Assembly (NCBI GenBank): GCA_944472155.2
Contig: OX235272.1
Location: forward strand, 107,204,020 to 107,268,019
DNA: 64,000 nucleotides
Origin: Trichobilharzia szidati
Lineage: Eukaryota; Platyhelminthes; Trematoda; Strigeidida; Schistosomatidae
Reading direction: 5' to 3'
Part shown: piece by piece, positions 1 to 10,242 of the stretch
Position numbering within the stretch: position 1 is the first letter of the stretch
How the letters are laid out: the number at the start of each line of letters is the position of its first letter
Position numbers and translations under genes: made by a program
The notes under the pieces: generated by a model
The model's database searches: none
What the model saw: only the letters and a program-made list of their open reading frames with translations
Told to the model about the DNA's origin: nothing

Positions 1-700
1 TTATAGCTTTTGAAAAGGTATTTGTGATATAATTTGTGATATAATATTTCTGTGTCGGATTCCTTCTCTAACTGTGAGCTGAATTGCTGGATAGCGGCTG
101 TTGAATAAGTCCAAGATGTTCTTCCAATTCTCCTCATTGTTGAAGATAATAAAAGTGTCGTCCACGTATCTCTTGTAAAACGCAAAGGTATCAATAATTT
201 TCTTTAGATGTATGTTTTCTAGTTTTGACATAAAAACATCTGCAAGCAACCGGTCAAGTAATGAGTGCATAGCTATACAATCTTTTTGTCGGTATATTTC
301 GTTATTGAAAGAGAATTGGACGTTTAGGGTGTATGTCAGTAGGAGTTCCTTTAAATATTCAGTGGGTATACCAATATTCATCCCATTTGAATCAATATTT
401 TCGCATATGTAATGGGACGTTTGTAAACAGTGATACCACATCTAGTGAGAACATGGTTTGATTAGAAACACTGATGTTTTCAGTCGAGCTGACAAAGTCG
501 AAGGAGTATTTGAGTGAATGTCAAGAAACTTGCCCTCTGATTGGTTCTAGTAGGTCTAATAGTCATTGGGCAATGCAACGATAAGGTGATGTAGTCATAT
601 CGAGAATGAGTCGAAGAAGTATGTCTTTCTTGCATACTTTCGGTAATCCGCAAAGTCGGGGTGTATTTCATCCTGCGATTCAAAGGCTTCAGAGTCAATG
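1..700 (-). pseudogene. PLE-2 reverse transcriptase fragment (cut by window edge)
   Basis: The frame open at 1-441 carries PLE RT motif C (YVDDTFIIF) and, upstream, a decayed motif B (IAMHSLLDRLLADVF, lacking the usual G-S-P). Motif A (VVSLFTNVP) is readable near 409-440 only in another frame, so a frameshift separates A from B. Positions 480-700 hold the more N-terminal RT region, broken further. The order A, B, C on the minus strand is that of a Penelope-type RT, which copies RNA into DNA at the target site. The loss of motif B residues and the frameshift make it inactive. An opposite-strand piece of the same family follows directly. A diverged second copy lies at 60820-61500. Confidence 0.85.
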
Positions 701-1090
701 AATGGTTCAGTTTTATCAGTTTTCAGAGAATATCTGTTATTTTTTTCACTTTTTCTCCGTGGATTACACTTTCATTATCTCCAACAATGAAGAGAATTCG
801 GAGAACATCTTGGACTTCTCCAAAAGTTGCCATCCGGCAATTCACTTCTTCACAGTAGAGAAGGAATACAACATGAAAATTTCCTTTCTAGACGTCCAAT
901 GAACAAGGTGTGAACAATATGGGACACTGAAAAGATTCATCTACAGAAAGCCAACACGTAACGGACAACTTACTAAATTTCAGGGTTGGGTGCCCCTATA
1001 TATACATAAAATAATATCACTTATCAGTTGTCAATATTACATTAATGTGAACTGCACTCACAATTCATCACTGTGTAAATCGAAGTGAAG
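701..1090 (+). pseudogene. PLE-2 RT C-terminal fragment, inverted relative to its neighbour
   Basis: Plus-strand translation gives a decayed motif C (SVDYTFIIS, with Y replacing the second catalytic Asp), then the motif D region ending in KISFLDVQ, an in-frame stop near 900, and the motif E region (LKRFIYRKPTRNGQL). This matches the minus-strand RT at 1-441 in family but not in strand, so the two pieces are joined head to head. The same two-piece structure recurs at 60820-62069, where the Asp pair is kept (SVDDTFIIF). Confidence 0.75.
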
Positions 1091-1159
1091 ACTGCATTAT
1101 GAAGAACATTAATCACTTCAATAAAAACCTATCTTTTCAGGTGATACGGATATTTTGTC

Positions 1160-1400
1160 TAATAAATTAGTCGGGATAATTAGTGATATACATGCGTTTT
1201 GTTTCTAAATTCCAACTTGTCATGCCTCTGCTAACAACATCAGGATATCATTTCTTTTCAAACGTTCAGGATTCAGGCATATATGTAGAACTTCTGCCGG
1301 TCAATCTTTATTTATATAGCATAAAACCTTTCTGTAAGACCATAGTCTTTATTTAGTAAAGTGCAACAGCCGATTTGTTGTCTTACTTGTATAGTTCTGA
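1160..1400 (-). pseudogene. PLE-2 endonuclease C-terminal remnant
   Basis: Minus-strand translation, with stops, resembles the C-terminal part of a PLE GIY-YIG endonuclease: a KxRLTAEALHIW-like segment followed by NPERLKRND and LMLLAEA. It matches the better preserved remnant at 12905-13115. The 1165-1240 part is repeated at 62048-62083 and 63899-64000, where an RTE element splits it. Confidence 0.5.
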
Positions 1401-1849
1401 GATGGTTTTCACAATTATCTTCAGGCATTAATCATGTTCTTTTCATATTTTTATCTTTTTACTAATTTTCCTTAAGGAAGTTGTAATCAGTTTACCGGCT
1501 CTTAGTGTCTGTGGAAGTATTTGATCAAATAGTTGATCTGAATTGACATAAATGTCACTGTTTAATTTTTGTGATTTTTTTTAGAAAATGACGGTTTTGT
1601 AGACTCCACTGACTTCAAGATGAATTTTATTCGGCTATCAACACCAGTTAGTCATTATGACTTGGTAAACTATTCCAGGACTAATAAACATCGTTTTCAT
1701 AGAAGACATTTCTCTAACAGAAAGTGATGGAATAGAAGTTTCTGGCATGTTCTTATTTCCTCTTTATAGTCATGTGCTTACTGAATATTTTAACTGATAA
1801 ATCCGCTTGTCCGCTTTCCTCTTCTCTTATTCATTATGAAATATGATGA
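1401..1849. other. unassigned AT-rich stretch
   Basis: No frame, repeat or RNA feature recognised. Confidence 0.4.
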
Positions 1850-2110
1850 AAAGATATTTGAATGGTTGTCTTTTGACAATGAGAAAGATGATAGAGACAT
1901 GCGGTTGCGTGGGTCATCAAATTGCATCTGAATGGGTTTATAAGTCGAAATTTCCAAATGGTATAAAACGTGTCGGGTGGTGGAGGGTGACATGCTCAGA
2001 ATTATGTGAGGAGGACTTGACACCACCTCAAAATGACGACAGAGAACCCAGTGCTCTGGGGACGTATTGATGAAGACCTGTGTCTCATCAGGAAAGGAAG
2101 AAATTAATAG
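1850..2110 (+). pseudogene. possible decayed RTE C-terminal end
   Basis: A short open frame reads IKRVGWWRVTCSELCEEDL, which lines up loosely with the RTE C-terminal block KRRVGRPRVTWRRSCEEEL seen at 62101-62358. A preceding CVGH may correspond to WIGH. The identity is low, so this is a weak assignment to a very old RTE fragment. Confidence 0.3.
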
Positions 2111-2119
2111 TAGTAATGC

Positions 2120-2340
2120 CTTAATGTCCTGGGTTTAACCCGTTTGTGGTGGGTGCGTACTGCCGATGATTCCCAAACTAGGATGAAACAGATGTTCGGT
2201 ACTCCCTGGGTTTATATGGTTCTCTAAGTGATATCGATCCGTGGTCAGACTTAAAAAAATTTAATCCTTACCAATCAACTTTCGGAAACTAATCTGATTC
2301 TCGCTAGTGACTGGTTATAGAAGGAAGTTTCCTGGAGGTC
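2120..2340 (+). mobile_element. HH-D hammerhead SINE/satellite, 3' part
   Basis: Starts within the tRNA-like region (box B is lost), continues through GTGGGTGCGTACTG into a hammerhead-like core, then the conserved HH-D 3' segment (TGGTTCTCTAAGTGATATC) and the start of a next unit (CTCGCTAGTGACTGG near 2300). Order and spacing match the copies at 53819-54300 and 46735-47215. Confidence 0.75.
2157..2202 (+). ncRNA. hammerhead ribozyme-like core in HH-D (CCGAUGA subtype)
   Basis: Stem I GUACUG (2157-2162) pairs with CGGUAC at the 3' side. Core CCGAUGA (2163-2169) differs from CUGAUGA at position 4. Stem II is UUCC/GGAU (2170-2173 with 2181-2184) over loop CAAACUA, and GAAA is at 2185-2188. The U4 change should lower or abolish cleavage, but the secondary structure is intact. 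Confidence 0.6.
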
Positions 2341-2689
2341 TGAAATGTGATGAATAATCAAATTGTGACTAAGAGGGGAGTGAAGATTAGTAGGTATTGA
2401 CGACGGTTGCATAATATGAAAGACATCCAGAAAGATAGAATGTTAATGAAAGATCATGGAGACACGTGTCCAAAATAAATTACGTAATAGGTAGAAAGAG
2501 CAAATAAAGGGTTGTTTAAGAAAAAAGATGTTACTAAAAGGTTATAAAAAACACATTATTAACAAAGTAGTCGGCAAGGCAAAGTATACGGAAGCTTACT
2601 GTTTTCAGGAGACTACTCTTGACTTTGTAGTTTGATGATTCTGCATATTGACTGACCAATGTAGACTGTATGTTCAATTATAGCACTCT

Positions 2690-3470
2690 TTATTGATCCA
2701 CTGTTACCTTTTCGTAGCCAAGAGGGATGATGTTCTTTGCCCCTCATGGATAAAACACACATCGAACGACCTATACACACATGAGCAAGTAAACTGGTAG
2801 ATACACATAGAAGTGGTCAAATACGATAGTTTATCTTTGGAGTTGTTGAGGAACAATCGGCGGCTTGAGAATACCATTCGTAAAGTAGCAGCAGAGAATG
2901 TTCTTTACAGGTCGGTAGATATTCTTCCCTTTAAGATGTCGGCCAGAACGTCGCCTTTGAACGCCACATTCATGTTTAGCATCTCCTTCGGCACAGAGAT
3001 AGGTTGTTCTTTGTTGATTTATGTGTTCAGCTTTATACGTGTTGATCTTTAACGCGTGTTGGATAGTCATTATGAAGTAATGTCTTCCTCCAAAGAGTGA
3101 TCCCTTCTTCTACTGATTCGGGGCTGCAGATTCTACGGATTTTAGTAACAAGAGATACTATCAAGTTCCGCTTGCAATTGATGGGTACCCAACTGTGAAA
3201 GTTTGTCAGCTGCCCGTCGCATATAGGCTTTCAATATATTGATCTCTTCAGAATCCCGTTAGTCTTCTTTGTTAATCGGACGCCCTGAAACGAGACTCCA
3301 ATTGTAAATTTGATGGATAGGTGGCAGCTATTAAGAACCTGAAGGTGACATTTGTTATCCCATATGATAAAAGTGTCATCAGAGTAGCTTTTGTACAGAG
3401 AGAAGTTGTCGATGGTCAGTTTCAAACGACCATTTTCCAAACTTGCCATGAAAATATCTGCAAGTAACTC
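2690..3470 (-). pseudogene. PLE-5 fragment: RT motif C to GIY-YIG start
   Basis: Reading leftward, RT motif C appears as YSDDTFII (near 3390), then the motif D/E region with breaks, then the RT-endonuclease linker (VAFKGDVLADILKGRIS, about 2930-2975) and the first part of the endonuclease (CIYQFTCSC, about 2785-2815). Several frame changes are needed, so it is dead. The linker matches that of the 30.2 kb copy (FKGDLACDILERRIS). Confidence 0.75.
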
Positions 3471-3479
3471 TAACTAATT

Positions 3480-3640
3480 TTATTTTTCTATTTTTTGTTT
3501 GACAATCCTAATGTGCACACAGATACACACAAAGTAATTATAGATATATAAATGCGACTGTACAGCTAATTGAATGAATTCACCGTGGGAAAGAGACTTT
3601 TCGGTGAACTCTTTGTCCTTATAATCAAGTTTTCTAGCTT
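3480..3640. repeat. unclassified interspersed repeat, copy 1
   Basis: Shares a run of matching words (CTAATGTGCACAC, TAATTATA, CAGCTAATTGAATGAA, TCGGTGAACT) in the same order with 23225-23375. No coding potential or terminal structure seen. Confidence 0.5.
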
Positions 3641-4149
3641 TTCACCCTAGATTGAAGCTTTAGGGATACTTTGTGTTATATTTTGTGTATATATATAAAT
3701 ATATCGTCAACAGTCTTCGAATGATAAATATTCCTAAAGTAAAAACGACAATATTTGAAACATTTTACAAGTAGAATGAATATTCATTCAGGTCATTAGT
3801 TTACAGTTCGCTGATATCTAAGCGCATATATGCATATGCAGGTGAATAAACACGAATCGTATTTTTTTCTCTTCTTCCTCAGCTTACAGTATAATTGTTT
3901 AATCGTTTCATTCCTCTTTATTAATTTAGTTATCTTTATTCATGTGAAAAAGGAAACACACCTCTTCTTATCAAATATGTATGCGGAGAAATAAAAAAAA
4001 AGAGACGAATAGTTAAATTCAACTGTCTCAACAGTTACTGAGACAAGTTGACTGTTCATTAAAAGAAAGACTAAAATAGGCGGGATATTCCACCCTGTGG
4101 AATTCTATCTGCTAACTCAACCTTCTACTGACTGAGGCTATAGATTTAT
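3641..4149. other. unassigned AT-rich stretch
   Basis: No frame or repeat recognised. Confidence 0.4.
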
Positions 4150-5625
4150 CATTATATTATTATTCGCTTGCGTTCCGAGTGGAACATAGGGCTTCAACAA
4201 CACATCTCCACTTTGTTCTGTTTTCTGTCGTACTCTTCACCTGGGTCCACGATTGACCATACTCTCTCATCGCTTCCTCTCACGATCTCCTTTACTATCC
4301 TATCGTCGCTTCTACTTGGATTCCTCTCGAGCGATGGTCTAGCGTGCTATGTCATTCGGTGGCCTCCTTAATGTATGCCTGATCCATCTCCACTTTCTCC
4401 TACATATTTGTTAAGTTCCTGTTGGTTGTTCCCAGTTCTTTGCTTATTCTTTCTGGCGCCATTTGATCTTCAGTATTGAGACCAGCGAAGATGGTAGCTG
4501 TTGATGAAAGTCTGCAGCCGGCTGTTGGAAATCCTTTTCGTGACACGCAGTGCAAGTTTATGCCCAATAACCAACCGACTTGACAATGGTGTTGAAAATG
4601 CGAACCTTGTTCCTTATGCTCAGTGCAGAAGATTTCCAAACTGGTTTCAGGATGATGAAGGCGTATATTGCCTTTCCGATTCTGGCTGACTTTGACATCT
4701 TCATCCATGCCACCGCCTATAGTTGAAACGATGCTTCCTAGATAAGTGAAGGAGGTAACCGCCATCAAATCTCTCCCGGTGATGGTGATTGGTGCTGGCT
4801 GTTGTTGTCGTTGTTGGTTGGTTGATTGGTTGGTTATCTTCATCACCTCCCTCTTCTCTATGTTCACCTGCAGTCCTGTCTTCGCTGCCAGCCTCTTCAG
4901 CCAGTTTGTTGGTTTTCGCCTGCCTGCAAGCCTTCGAGTTTGTGTGACATTAAACATAAGTCATCCAGATCTTCTAGAGTCTTCTTATCGGTGGTCCAGC
5001 GTATTCCTGACTCCTCGCCCCCCAACAGTCTGACGCATAATCCAGTCCACCACAATTAAGAATATCATCGTCGGTGATAGTAGGCAGCCAGCCGCGTCTT
5101 ACTCCCGTATTCACTTCGAACGCCTCTCTGAGTTTTCCGTTGTGGATCACTTGACACGTGGCCTTGTCATATATCTAGCTGTTGAATGAGGTTGACAAAG
5201 ACTTGAGGTATGCCGTAGTGTTGAAGTAGTTTCTAAATTACTTCTCGGTCAACGCTGTCTGTCAAAGGCCTTTTCGAAGTCGATGAAGTTGAGGTAAGGT
5301 GATGTTTGACTGCCATTCTATGCTTTGTTCTGTGATGACGATGCGTAGAGTTGCAATTTGATCAGCACATGATTTGTCTTTCCTGAATCCAGCTTGTTTC
5401 GGCTAGCTGGTGGAGTTCGGTATCCAGTGCATCCTTTATTCTCTCCAGGATGATGCGACTTAGTGTTTTACTTGACGTGGACAAGAGCATTATTCCACGC
5501 CAGTTCTTGCACAGGCCTAAGTTGCCCTTCTTTGGCAGTTCAACGAGGTAGCTCTTCTTCCAATCAGTAGGCACCTTTCTTTCTTTCCAAACTTTTTGCA
5601 GTAATGGAGTGAGATGAGTGAGTTA
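4150..5625 (-). pseudogene. RTE non-LTR retrotransposon, 5'-truncated
   Basis: The 3' end, at the left, has the RTE signature complementary to GTTGAAGCCCTATGTTCCAC. From right to left the minus strand encodes the RT start (ELPKKGNLGLCKNWRGI, about 5475-5540), an AGFR-like block, the motif A region, then the C-terminal half (VMKI, TYLGSIVSTIGGGMDED, RKPTNW). Endonuclease and 5' UTR are absent. Stops and frameshifts occur between 4960 and 5360. It resembles RTE-B (34.3, 45.7 and 55.6 kb) more than RTE-A. Confidence 0.85.
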
Positions 5626-6053
5626 TAGATTTGAAGTGCTTAAATTGTATGTTAGATTGAATTCTTGTCGTCTGAACTGTGGTGAGCCGTGTGCAACTAC
5701 TCATACCCATACGCCACTGAAGTATTAGCAATTTATCATCAAATTAATTAAAACATTAAACTAGATTGAATAGTATCGTTATTCGTTTGAACAGAACAAC
5801 GAATGACTGGAGCACTGGTGTGATGTTCACATAAATCTGATGGAGTTAGTGAAAAAAGCAGGATAGTGTATCCTATTGATAGATATGTTTATAGGAGAAT
5901 TCCCCTCTATAAGCATTTTTATAATCTACTATATGTTACCAATTTGGTGAGGTAGAAAGGAGCTGACAGGCAGTGTAGTATTCTGTAAAGTGTTCCCTCA
6001 TTATTCGGTGGAGATTTTTAAAAAAACATGCTACATGGATATTATTTTTGTAT
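5626..6053. other. unassigned stretch
   Basis: No frame or repeat recognised. Confidence 0.4.
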
Positions 6054-6162
6054 TATTTATTTATTTCTGAGCCGCAATAGCTCAGTAGTAACGTCTCTGA
6101 CTTCAGCACTGGGTGACGCGGGTTCGAATCTCAGAAGGAACATGAGTTCCTTCAAGGTTGCA

Positions 6163-6206
6163 GGTATGCCTTGCTGACGAGTGCCAACTAGCACAAAACC
6201 TAGGTC
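6163..6206 (+). ncRNA. hammerhead-like core in HH-E
   Basis: CUGACGA at 6174-6180, stem II GUGC/GCAC (6181-6184 with 6191-6194) over CAACUA, then AAAA where GAAA is expected, a perfect palindrome ACCUAGGU (198-205 of this kb) as stem III, and C at 6206 as the cleavage base. Stem II keeps pairing although two bases differ from HH-α and HH-D (GUCC/GGAC). The G12 loss should inactivate this copy. Confidence 0.5.
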
Positions 6207-6210
6207 TTTG

Positions 6211-6427
6211 TGCATCAGTGGCACAGTGTTAGGGGGCCGGAGTTCGATCCCTGGCCGAGCACTCCTTTACCTCGCTAAGCCAGTAATAAAAGCTGGTTAA
6301 GAGGGAAGGTTGGACATGAGGCTAGTAATCCCATCCTGTAAAAGTAAACACTGCTACAGAAACTTCAAGCCTCTAGCTTGAAGCCCTATGTTCCACTGGG
6401 AACGTGAAGGAATAAAATTTTAAAAAA
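6211..6427 (+). mobile_element. SINE-T1 (tRNA head, RTE-like tail)
   Basis: Head GCATCAGTGGCACAGTGTTAG with box B GAGTTCGATCCC, a body containing GAAGGTTGGACATGAGGCTAG, and a 3' end GAAGCCCTATGTTCCACTGG plus GAAGGAATAAA. The tail matches the 3' end of the RTE copies in this window, which fits mobilisation by RTE machinery. Confidence 0.8.
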
Positions 6428-6524
6428 GTCCTGAAAATGCTACCTGGTCTGAAGATGAAACGTCCGCGATCAAATCTCAAGGAATATTAGGCAGTCTCCT
6501 TATACTATTTATTTATTTTCTGAG

Positions 6525-7102
6525 ATAATCTAAATGATAGTGAACTTATATTTACGGCTGCATTATCGTTGGGAAAGTGTTTTATGTGGTTTTAATAATG
6601 AGAGTTTATTTGCTCTGTCTCCCTCTAAGATAGGCACATTTCTGCATACTTGTATTAATCTAAATGCATGTGCATGTCTCTATAACTACGTAACAATACA
6701 ACAGTGTATGTCTGTGCAAGTCCGCATATCTCTTAAGGTTTTCCTGCCTATTTTTATAAGTCATACGTGATAAATATCAGACTGCATGAAAATCAGTCAT
6801 TATTGCATAGTGTAAAGGATCGTCCATTAATTCGACACAATGTACTTACTGATGTAGAGGCAAGCACAGCATTGCCGTCACTTCGATTTTTTTTGACAAG
6901 CTGTAATAATTTCCAAGCAAGCAATTCTCTATCCAAAAGGTTATCTACATGCTGTCAAAATGTCAGAAGGCATTTTTTTTTTCATTTTTGGCGGTGAAAT
7001 CCTTCCACTCCTCAATACGTCAGAATTCCGACATACCACAACAGTCATAATCATGATGTTAGTCGGTGTGAACAAATCACTGTTAATCAGATCACAAAGC
7101 CA
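6525..7102. other. unassigned stretch
   Basis: Only short accidental frames; nothing recognised. Confidence 0.4.
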
Positions 7103-7110
7103 GAATTACA

Positions 7111-7355
7111 TGTTTTTTTTTGTTTTTTTTTCCTTCACGTTCCCAGTGGAACATAGAGCTTCAAGCTAGTGGCTTGAAGTTTCTTTAGCAGTGTTTATTT
7201 TACAGGATGGGGCTGCTAACCTCATGTCCAACCTTTCCTCTTCACCAGCATTATTTCTGGCTTAGCGAGGTAAAGGAGTGAGTCGGTGGCCGGAAATCGA
7301 ACCCCGGACCATGTGCATGGTCGGCGAGCGTCCTAACCGCTATGCCACCGACGCA
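7111..7355 (-). mobile_element. SINE-T1, full length
   Basis: The minus strand begins GCGTCGGTGGCATAGCGG with box B GGGGTTCGATT, and ends in the RTE-like tail and an A-rich tract (T-rich at 7111-7130 on plus). The repeated GAATTACA at 7103-7110 and 7360-7367 flanks it as a probable 8-bp target duplication. Confidence 0.85.
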
Positions 7356-7369
7356 CACGGAATTACACA

Positions 7370-7882
7370 CAGTTATGCAAAAATGTAACAACCAGTTATG
7401 TTGGAACTCTAATTTTCACAAGGTATCTGCCTCTTTCGTTTCCATTTCGTGCTTTCTAATATGGATTGATCCACGATTTTCTTCATTATGTTTGTGCGCA
7501 AGTTATTATATCTTGCGACTATTCAACGTTATTGCGTAAGACCTCAGAGAATATTTTTGCTTACAAAATCCTATCAGTAGCACACTGGACATCACCAGAA
7601 CCATGAGGGATTTAAAAAAGTTAGGTAAACATAATCAATTTATACACCTATCTGATTATTGTGAAATATCATTCCAGCGCATGGGATCAACCATCTTTAG
7701 ACGTATTTATCCGCGTTGTTTCCCATTTAGACTGATCTTAAATTGCTGCTCCGAACAATCAAAACATCACTGAAGGGCTACTGTTTTAAGTAAGAAACAT
7801 GTGTATAGAATTTATATGAATCTTCATGTGTGAGTATGGTTTGAGTCAACTGAATTTGTACACTTCATACATTTATTCCCTT
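7370..7882. other. unassigned stretch
   Basis: No frame or repeat recognised. Confidence 0.4.
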
Positions 7883-8530
7883 TAATGAATTTGAATAAAG
7901 CAAGAACAACAACAGTGGTGGTTTGGGCAGAATACAAGATGGTAACATCCTTCGTTTATTTCGTTGGCTTCTCATCAGCCAATGGCTTACAGTCTGAAGA
8001 CATTATAAAGTTTATGTACAGAAACATTTCTAACATACTTATATACACACAGAGTTCATTTTTAAACAAAAAATCAATATATGCATACAATGGTAATAAC
8101 AATAATAATGATAATCACTTTATCCCAAACAATATTAATCATATATAATAGAATCTTTCAGCGTTACCTAACCAAATGAAAGAGAGAATTAAATTATCCA
8201 GTTACTGGACAGGGTAAGGAAAGACTGATAGCCTCTTTTTTCTGAACACGTAAATCAGGTTTCAGGTGCTTGGTGGTGGTTGCTTCGGCGAACTTGAGGA
8301 GAATTGAACTCTTTCGCCTATTGATAATTTTGAAGGACCTTGCGACATCCACCTCAATTAGATGTATGACAAAGGCACTATTGATAGCATTTGTTCTCCG
8401 CTGGAGACGTAGGCTTTTCGGTATATGTTGAGAAAATTGGAGGTATGCCCTTCTTCTTTCTGTTCTCCCAATGTAACTGCCCCCACAGATAAGTGTAAAT
8501 TTGTATACACAGGTAAAACAAGCTTAATTC
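7883..8530 (-). pseudogene. PLE-4 3' end with GIY-YIG remnant
   Basis: Minus-strand translation across 8170-8520 with frame changes gives the GIY-YIG endonuclease of PLE-4 (LHLSVGAVTLGEQK, then RSFKIINRRKSSILLKFAEA-like sequence), closely related to the intact frame at 10486-10953. The 3' region runs left to a terminal sequence complementary to TTGTTCTTGCTTTATTCAAA, shared with the copies at 10243, 31320 and 40585. A hammerhead-like core lies at 7950-7985. Confidence 0.8.
7950..7985 (-). ncRNA. hammerhead-like core in PLE-4 3' region
   Basis: CUGAUGA (7972-7978, minus), a 9-nt GAAGCCAAC spacer able to form only a 1-bp stem II, and GAAA (7959-7962). The core bases are canonical. Five related sites keep the position relative to the PLE 3' end. 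Short-stem hammerheads are known in PLEs. Confidence 0.5.
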
Positions 8531-9000
8531 CACAAGTGTGTTCTATGTTTGGAGGAAAGATTTCACGACTGATGTATATATTTATTTATTACGCTGAAAG
8601 CGTCTGGAAACCTAACTTCTAATCCGTGCTTCCCCCCTCCCAAACACACACACAAAAAGAGGTTCGGTGCATTTTTATGTTTTAAAATATCCGAATATTC
8701 CAGTGAATATCTGAATAACCAGTGATTTAAGCAGACAATCCTTCATCGTAGAAGAAAACACTGCCTATGCCAATGTACTGCAAACGGTCGAAACTACTTT
8801 TTTTTGGAAAATAAAGGAGACGATTTCTATCTCAGTTAAATAATATTTCGTGTGCTTATATTCTCTGAGGTGGTTGGTTTAATCGGAAAGCTTTCATCAT
8901 GGTTCCAAGCAAATTACTCAGTGACTACTTAAGTATGAAGTGGGCGATTTTCAGAATTCACGAAGGTTTATATAATCGTTTCTTCTGATGAGCTGATGGT
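8531..9000. other. unassigned stretch
   Basis: No frame or repeat recognised. Confidence 0.4.
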
Positions 9001-9515
9001 GATTGGTCATCTTCAACACATTTATAATTTAACAAGTGTGAAGAGGGTGTGAAAATGTACGAAAGCAACATATGAGGCTAATAATAGTGAATTAATTATT
9101 AAAGTAAAAGCAAACTAAAAGTAAGATTAAAAATTAAAAAAGGAAAAGAAAAATCAAAATCTTTTTTACAGGGAACGACTGATGAAGAGGTCAAGACCAA
9201 GGTAGAATAAGAGACTGGACAAACTTTCTCTGTATACAGAGTTCGGAGTTGTATTGACGAATTGCCAGCACCTCCATCATGCACAAAAGCCTCAACGTAA
9301 CGCCTTTTGTACCATCCAGCCTCACCTTGTAGATGATCTTGGCAGACGACTCTGGTGGAGCTTCGTGGCCTGAGTTCACCAATTTTGATTTTTTCTTTTC
9401 CTTTTTTAATTCCCAATTTTACTTTTAGTTTGCTTTTGCTTTAATAATTAATTCACTATTATCAGCCTCATATGTTCCTTTTGTACATTTTCACACCCTC
9501 TTCACACCTATTCAC
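9001..9515 (-). mobile_element. PLE-5-like 3' end with inverted copy of its own 3' region
   Basis: An endonuclease C-terminus is open on minus at 9191-9382 (VNSGHEAPPESSAKIIYK, ending SLILPWS). Its 3' region at 9037-9166 recurs in reverse complement at 9383-9508, for example TAATAATTAATTCACTATTA and TTCACACCCTCTTCACAC. The element is therefore a palindrome around a 200-bp coding centre. The frame has no start and is too short to function. Confidence 0.8.
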
Positions 9516-9924
9516 TTGGATACTCAACTACTTTTATTCTCACTCAATAGCAATTTTAACCTTATCACATTTATAATTTTCGGGTTTATTTTGTACTGGT
9601 ATTGATCATTCCCTTCACCTGGTATTTGATCTTTTGACATATGACTTGTTCCTTACTGATTCATGAATTTGATGTACGTCACTAAGCCTACTGGGTGAAA
9701 AATGATCCTACTGATAGCCTCCCGGAAATTCCCAATGAATTTCAATAATTCTACTGTTTAGTTGGTTAACAAGTCAATAAAGGAAACTTCACATTCCAAA
9801 AATGGTCAAATTGTAGGTCAGTAAAACTTATCACTACCGAAGTAAATTAACACAAGAAAAAAAATCTTCGAAGATGACTAATAACGGTTAAACTCATCAG
9901 GGAAGACTTAAAGTAGTTTGACGA
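9516..9924. other. unassigned stretch
   Basis: No frame or repeat recognised. Confidence 0.4.
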
Positions 9925-10110
9925 ATGGTAACCAGCAGTGGAACCTAGAATGCTCATTTCGTCCTATTTGGAACTCATCAGCTGGATACACCTTCATTCC
10001 TCAGTGAATGTTGGTGTACCCACTGAAGCTCAAACCCAGTACCCATCGTTTCAAAAGTTAGACACTCATTACAGCACAAGAGATGGTGACTCTCTTGGCT
10101 GAAAAGTGTT
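9925..10110 (-). mobile_element. HH-α (Smα-like) hammerhead SINE
   Basis: The minus strand carries a decayed tRNA-like box B, the linker CCAACATTCACTGAGGAATG, the hammerhead at 9945-9990 and the conserved downstream TTCCACTGCTGGTTACC. Order and sequence match the other HH-α copies (12.3-12.6, 23.57-23.96 and 29.3 kb). Confidence 0.85.
9945..9990 (-). ncRNA. hammerhead ribozyme, canonical core (HH-α)
   Basis: CUGAUGA at 9975-9981 (minus), stem II GUUC/GGAC over CAAAUA with one wobble pair, GAAA at 9957-9960, and near-palindromic stem III AUGAGCAU followed by U as cleavage base. All core positions are canonical. Stem I (UCCAG with CUAGG) has a mismatch. This is the best preserved HH-α ribozyme here and closely matches the known Schistosoma hammerhead. 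Confidence 0.85.
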
Positions 10111-10242
10111 CACTTCACATTGTGAAACAAAATGGCTGAAGTGTTGTTGTCTGGATGGACAACGAAAGCCAACCACCACTCAGAGAACAAAGCCTGTCAG
10201 AAAAGAAACAACCTACAGTTTGTTGATAATGTAGTATTTAAC

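Larger units (their letters stand above)
6072..6505 (+). mobile_element. HH-E tRNA-derived SINE with nested SINE-T1
   Basis: Begins with a tRNA-like head: box A-like TAGCTCAGTAGTAACG and box B GGTTCGAATCTC (6120-6131), which form an internal Pol III promoter. A hammerhead-like core follows at 6174-6206. A SINE-T1 copy interrupts the element at 6211-6427, and the rest resumes to about 6505. It is flanked by a near-perfect direct repeat, TATTTATTTATTTCTGAG at 6054-6071 and the same with one extra T at 6506-6524, which fits a target-site duplication. Confidence 0.75.

Noticed and set aside
1000..1100. A ribozyme in the PLE-2 3' flank
   Set aside because: There is conserved sequence with the 61.9-kb copy, but no GAAA arm or core could be found on either strand.
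6072..6140. A functional tRNA gene
   Set aside because: Box A and B are present but no acceptor or anticodon stems close, and the sequence continues into a SINE body with a target duplication. The same applies to the other tRNA-like heads.
8981..9020. CTGATGAGCTGATGGTGATT as a hammerhead
   Set aside because: No GAAA follows at a usable distance and no stem II forms.
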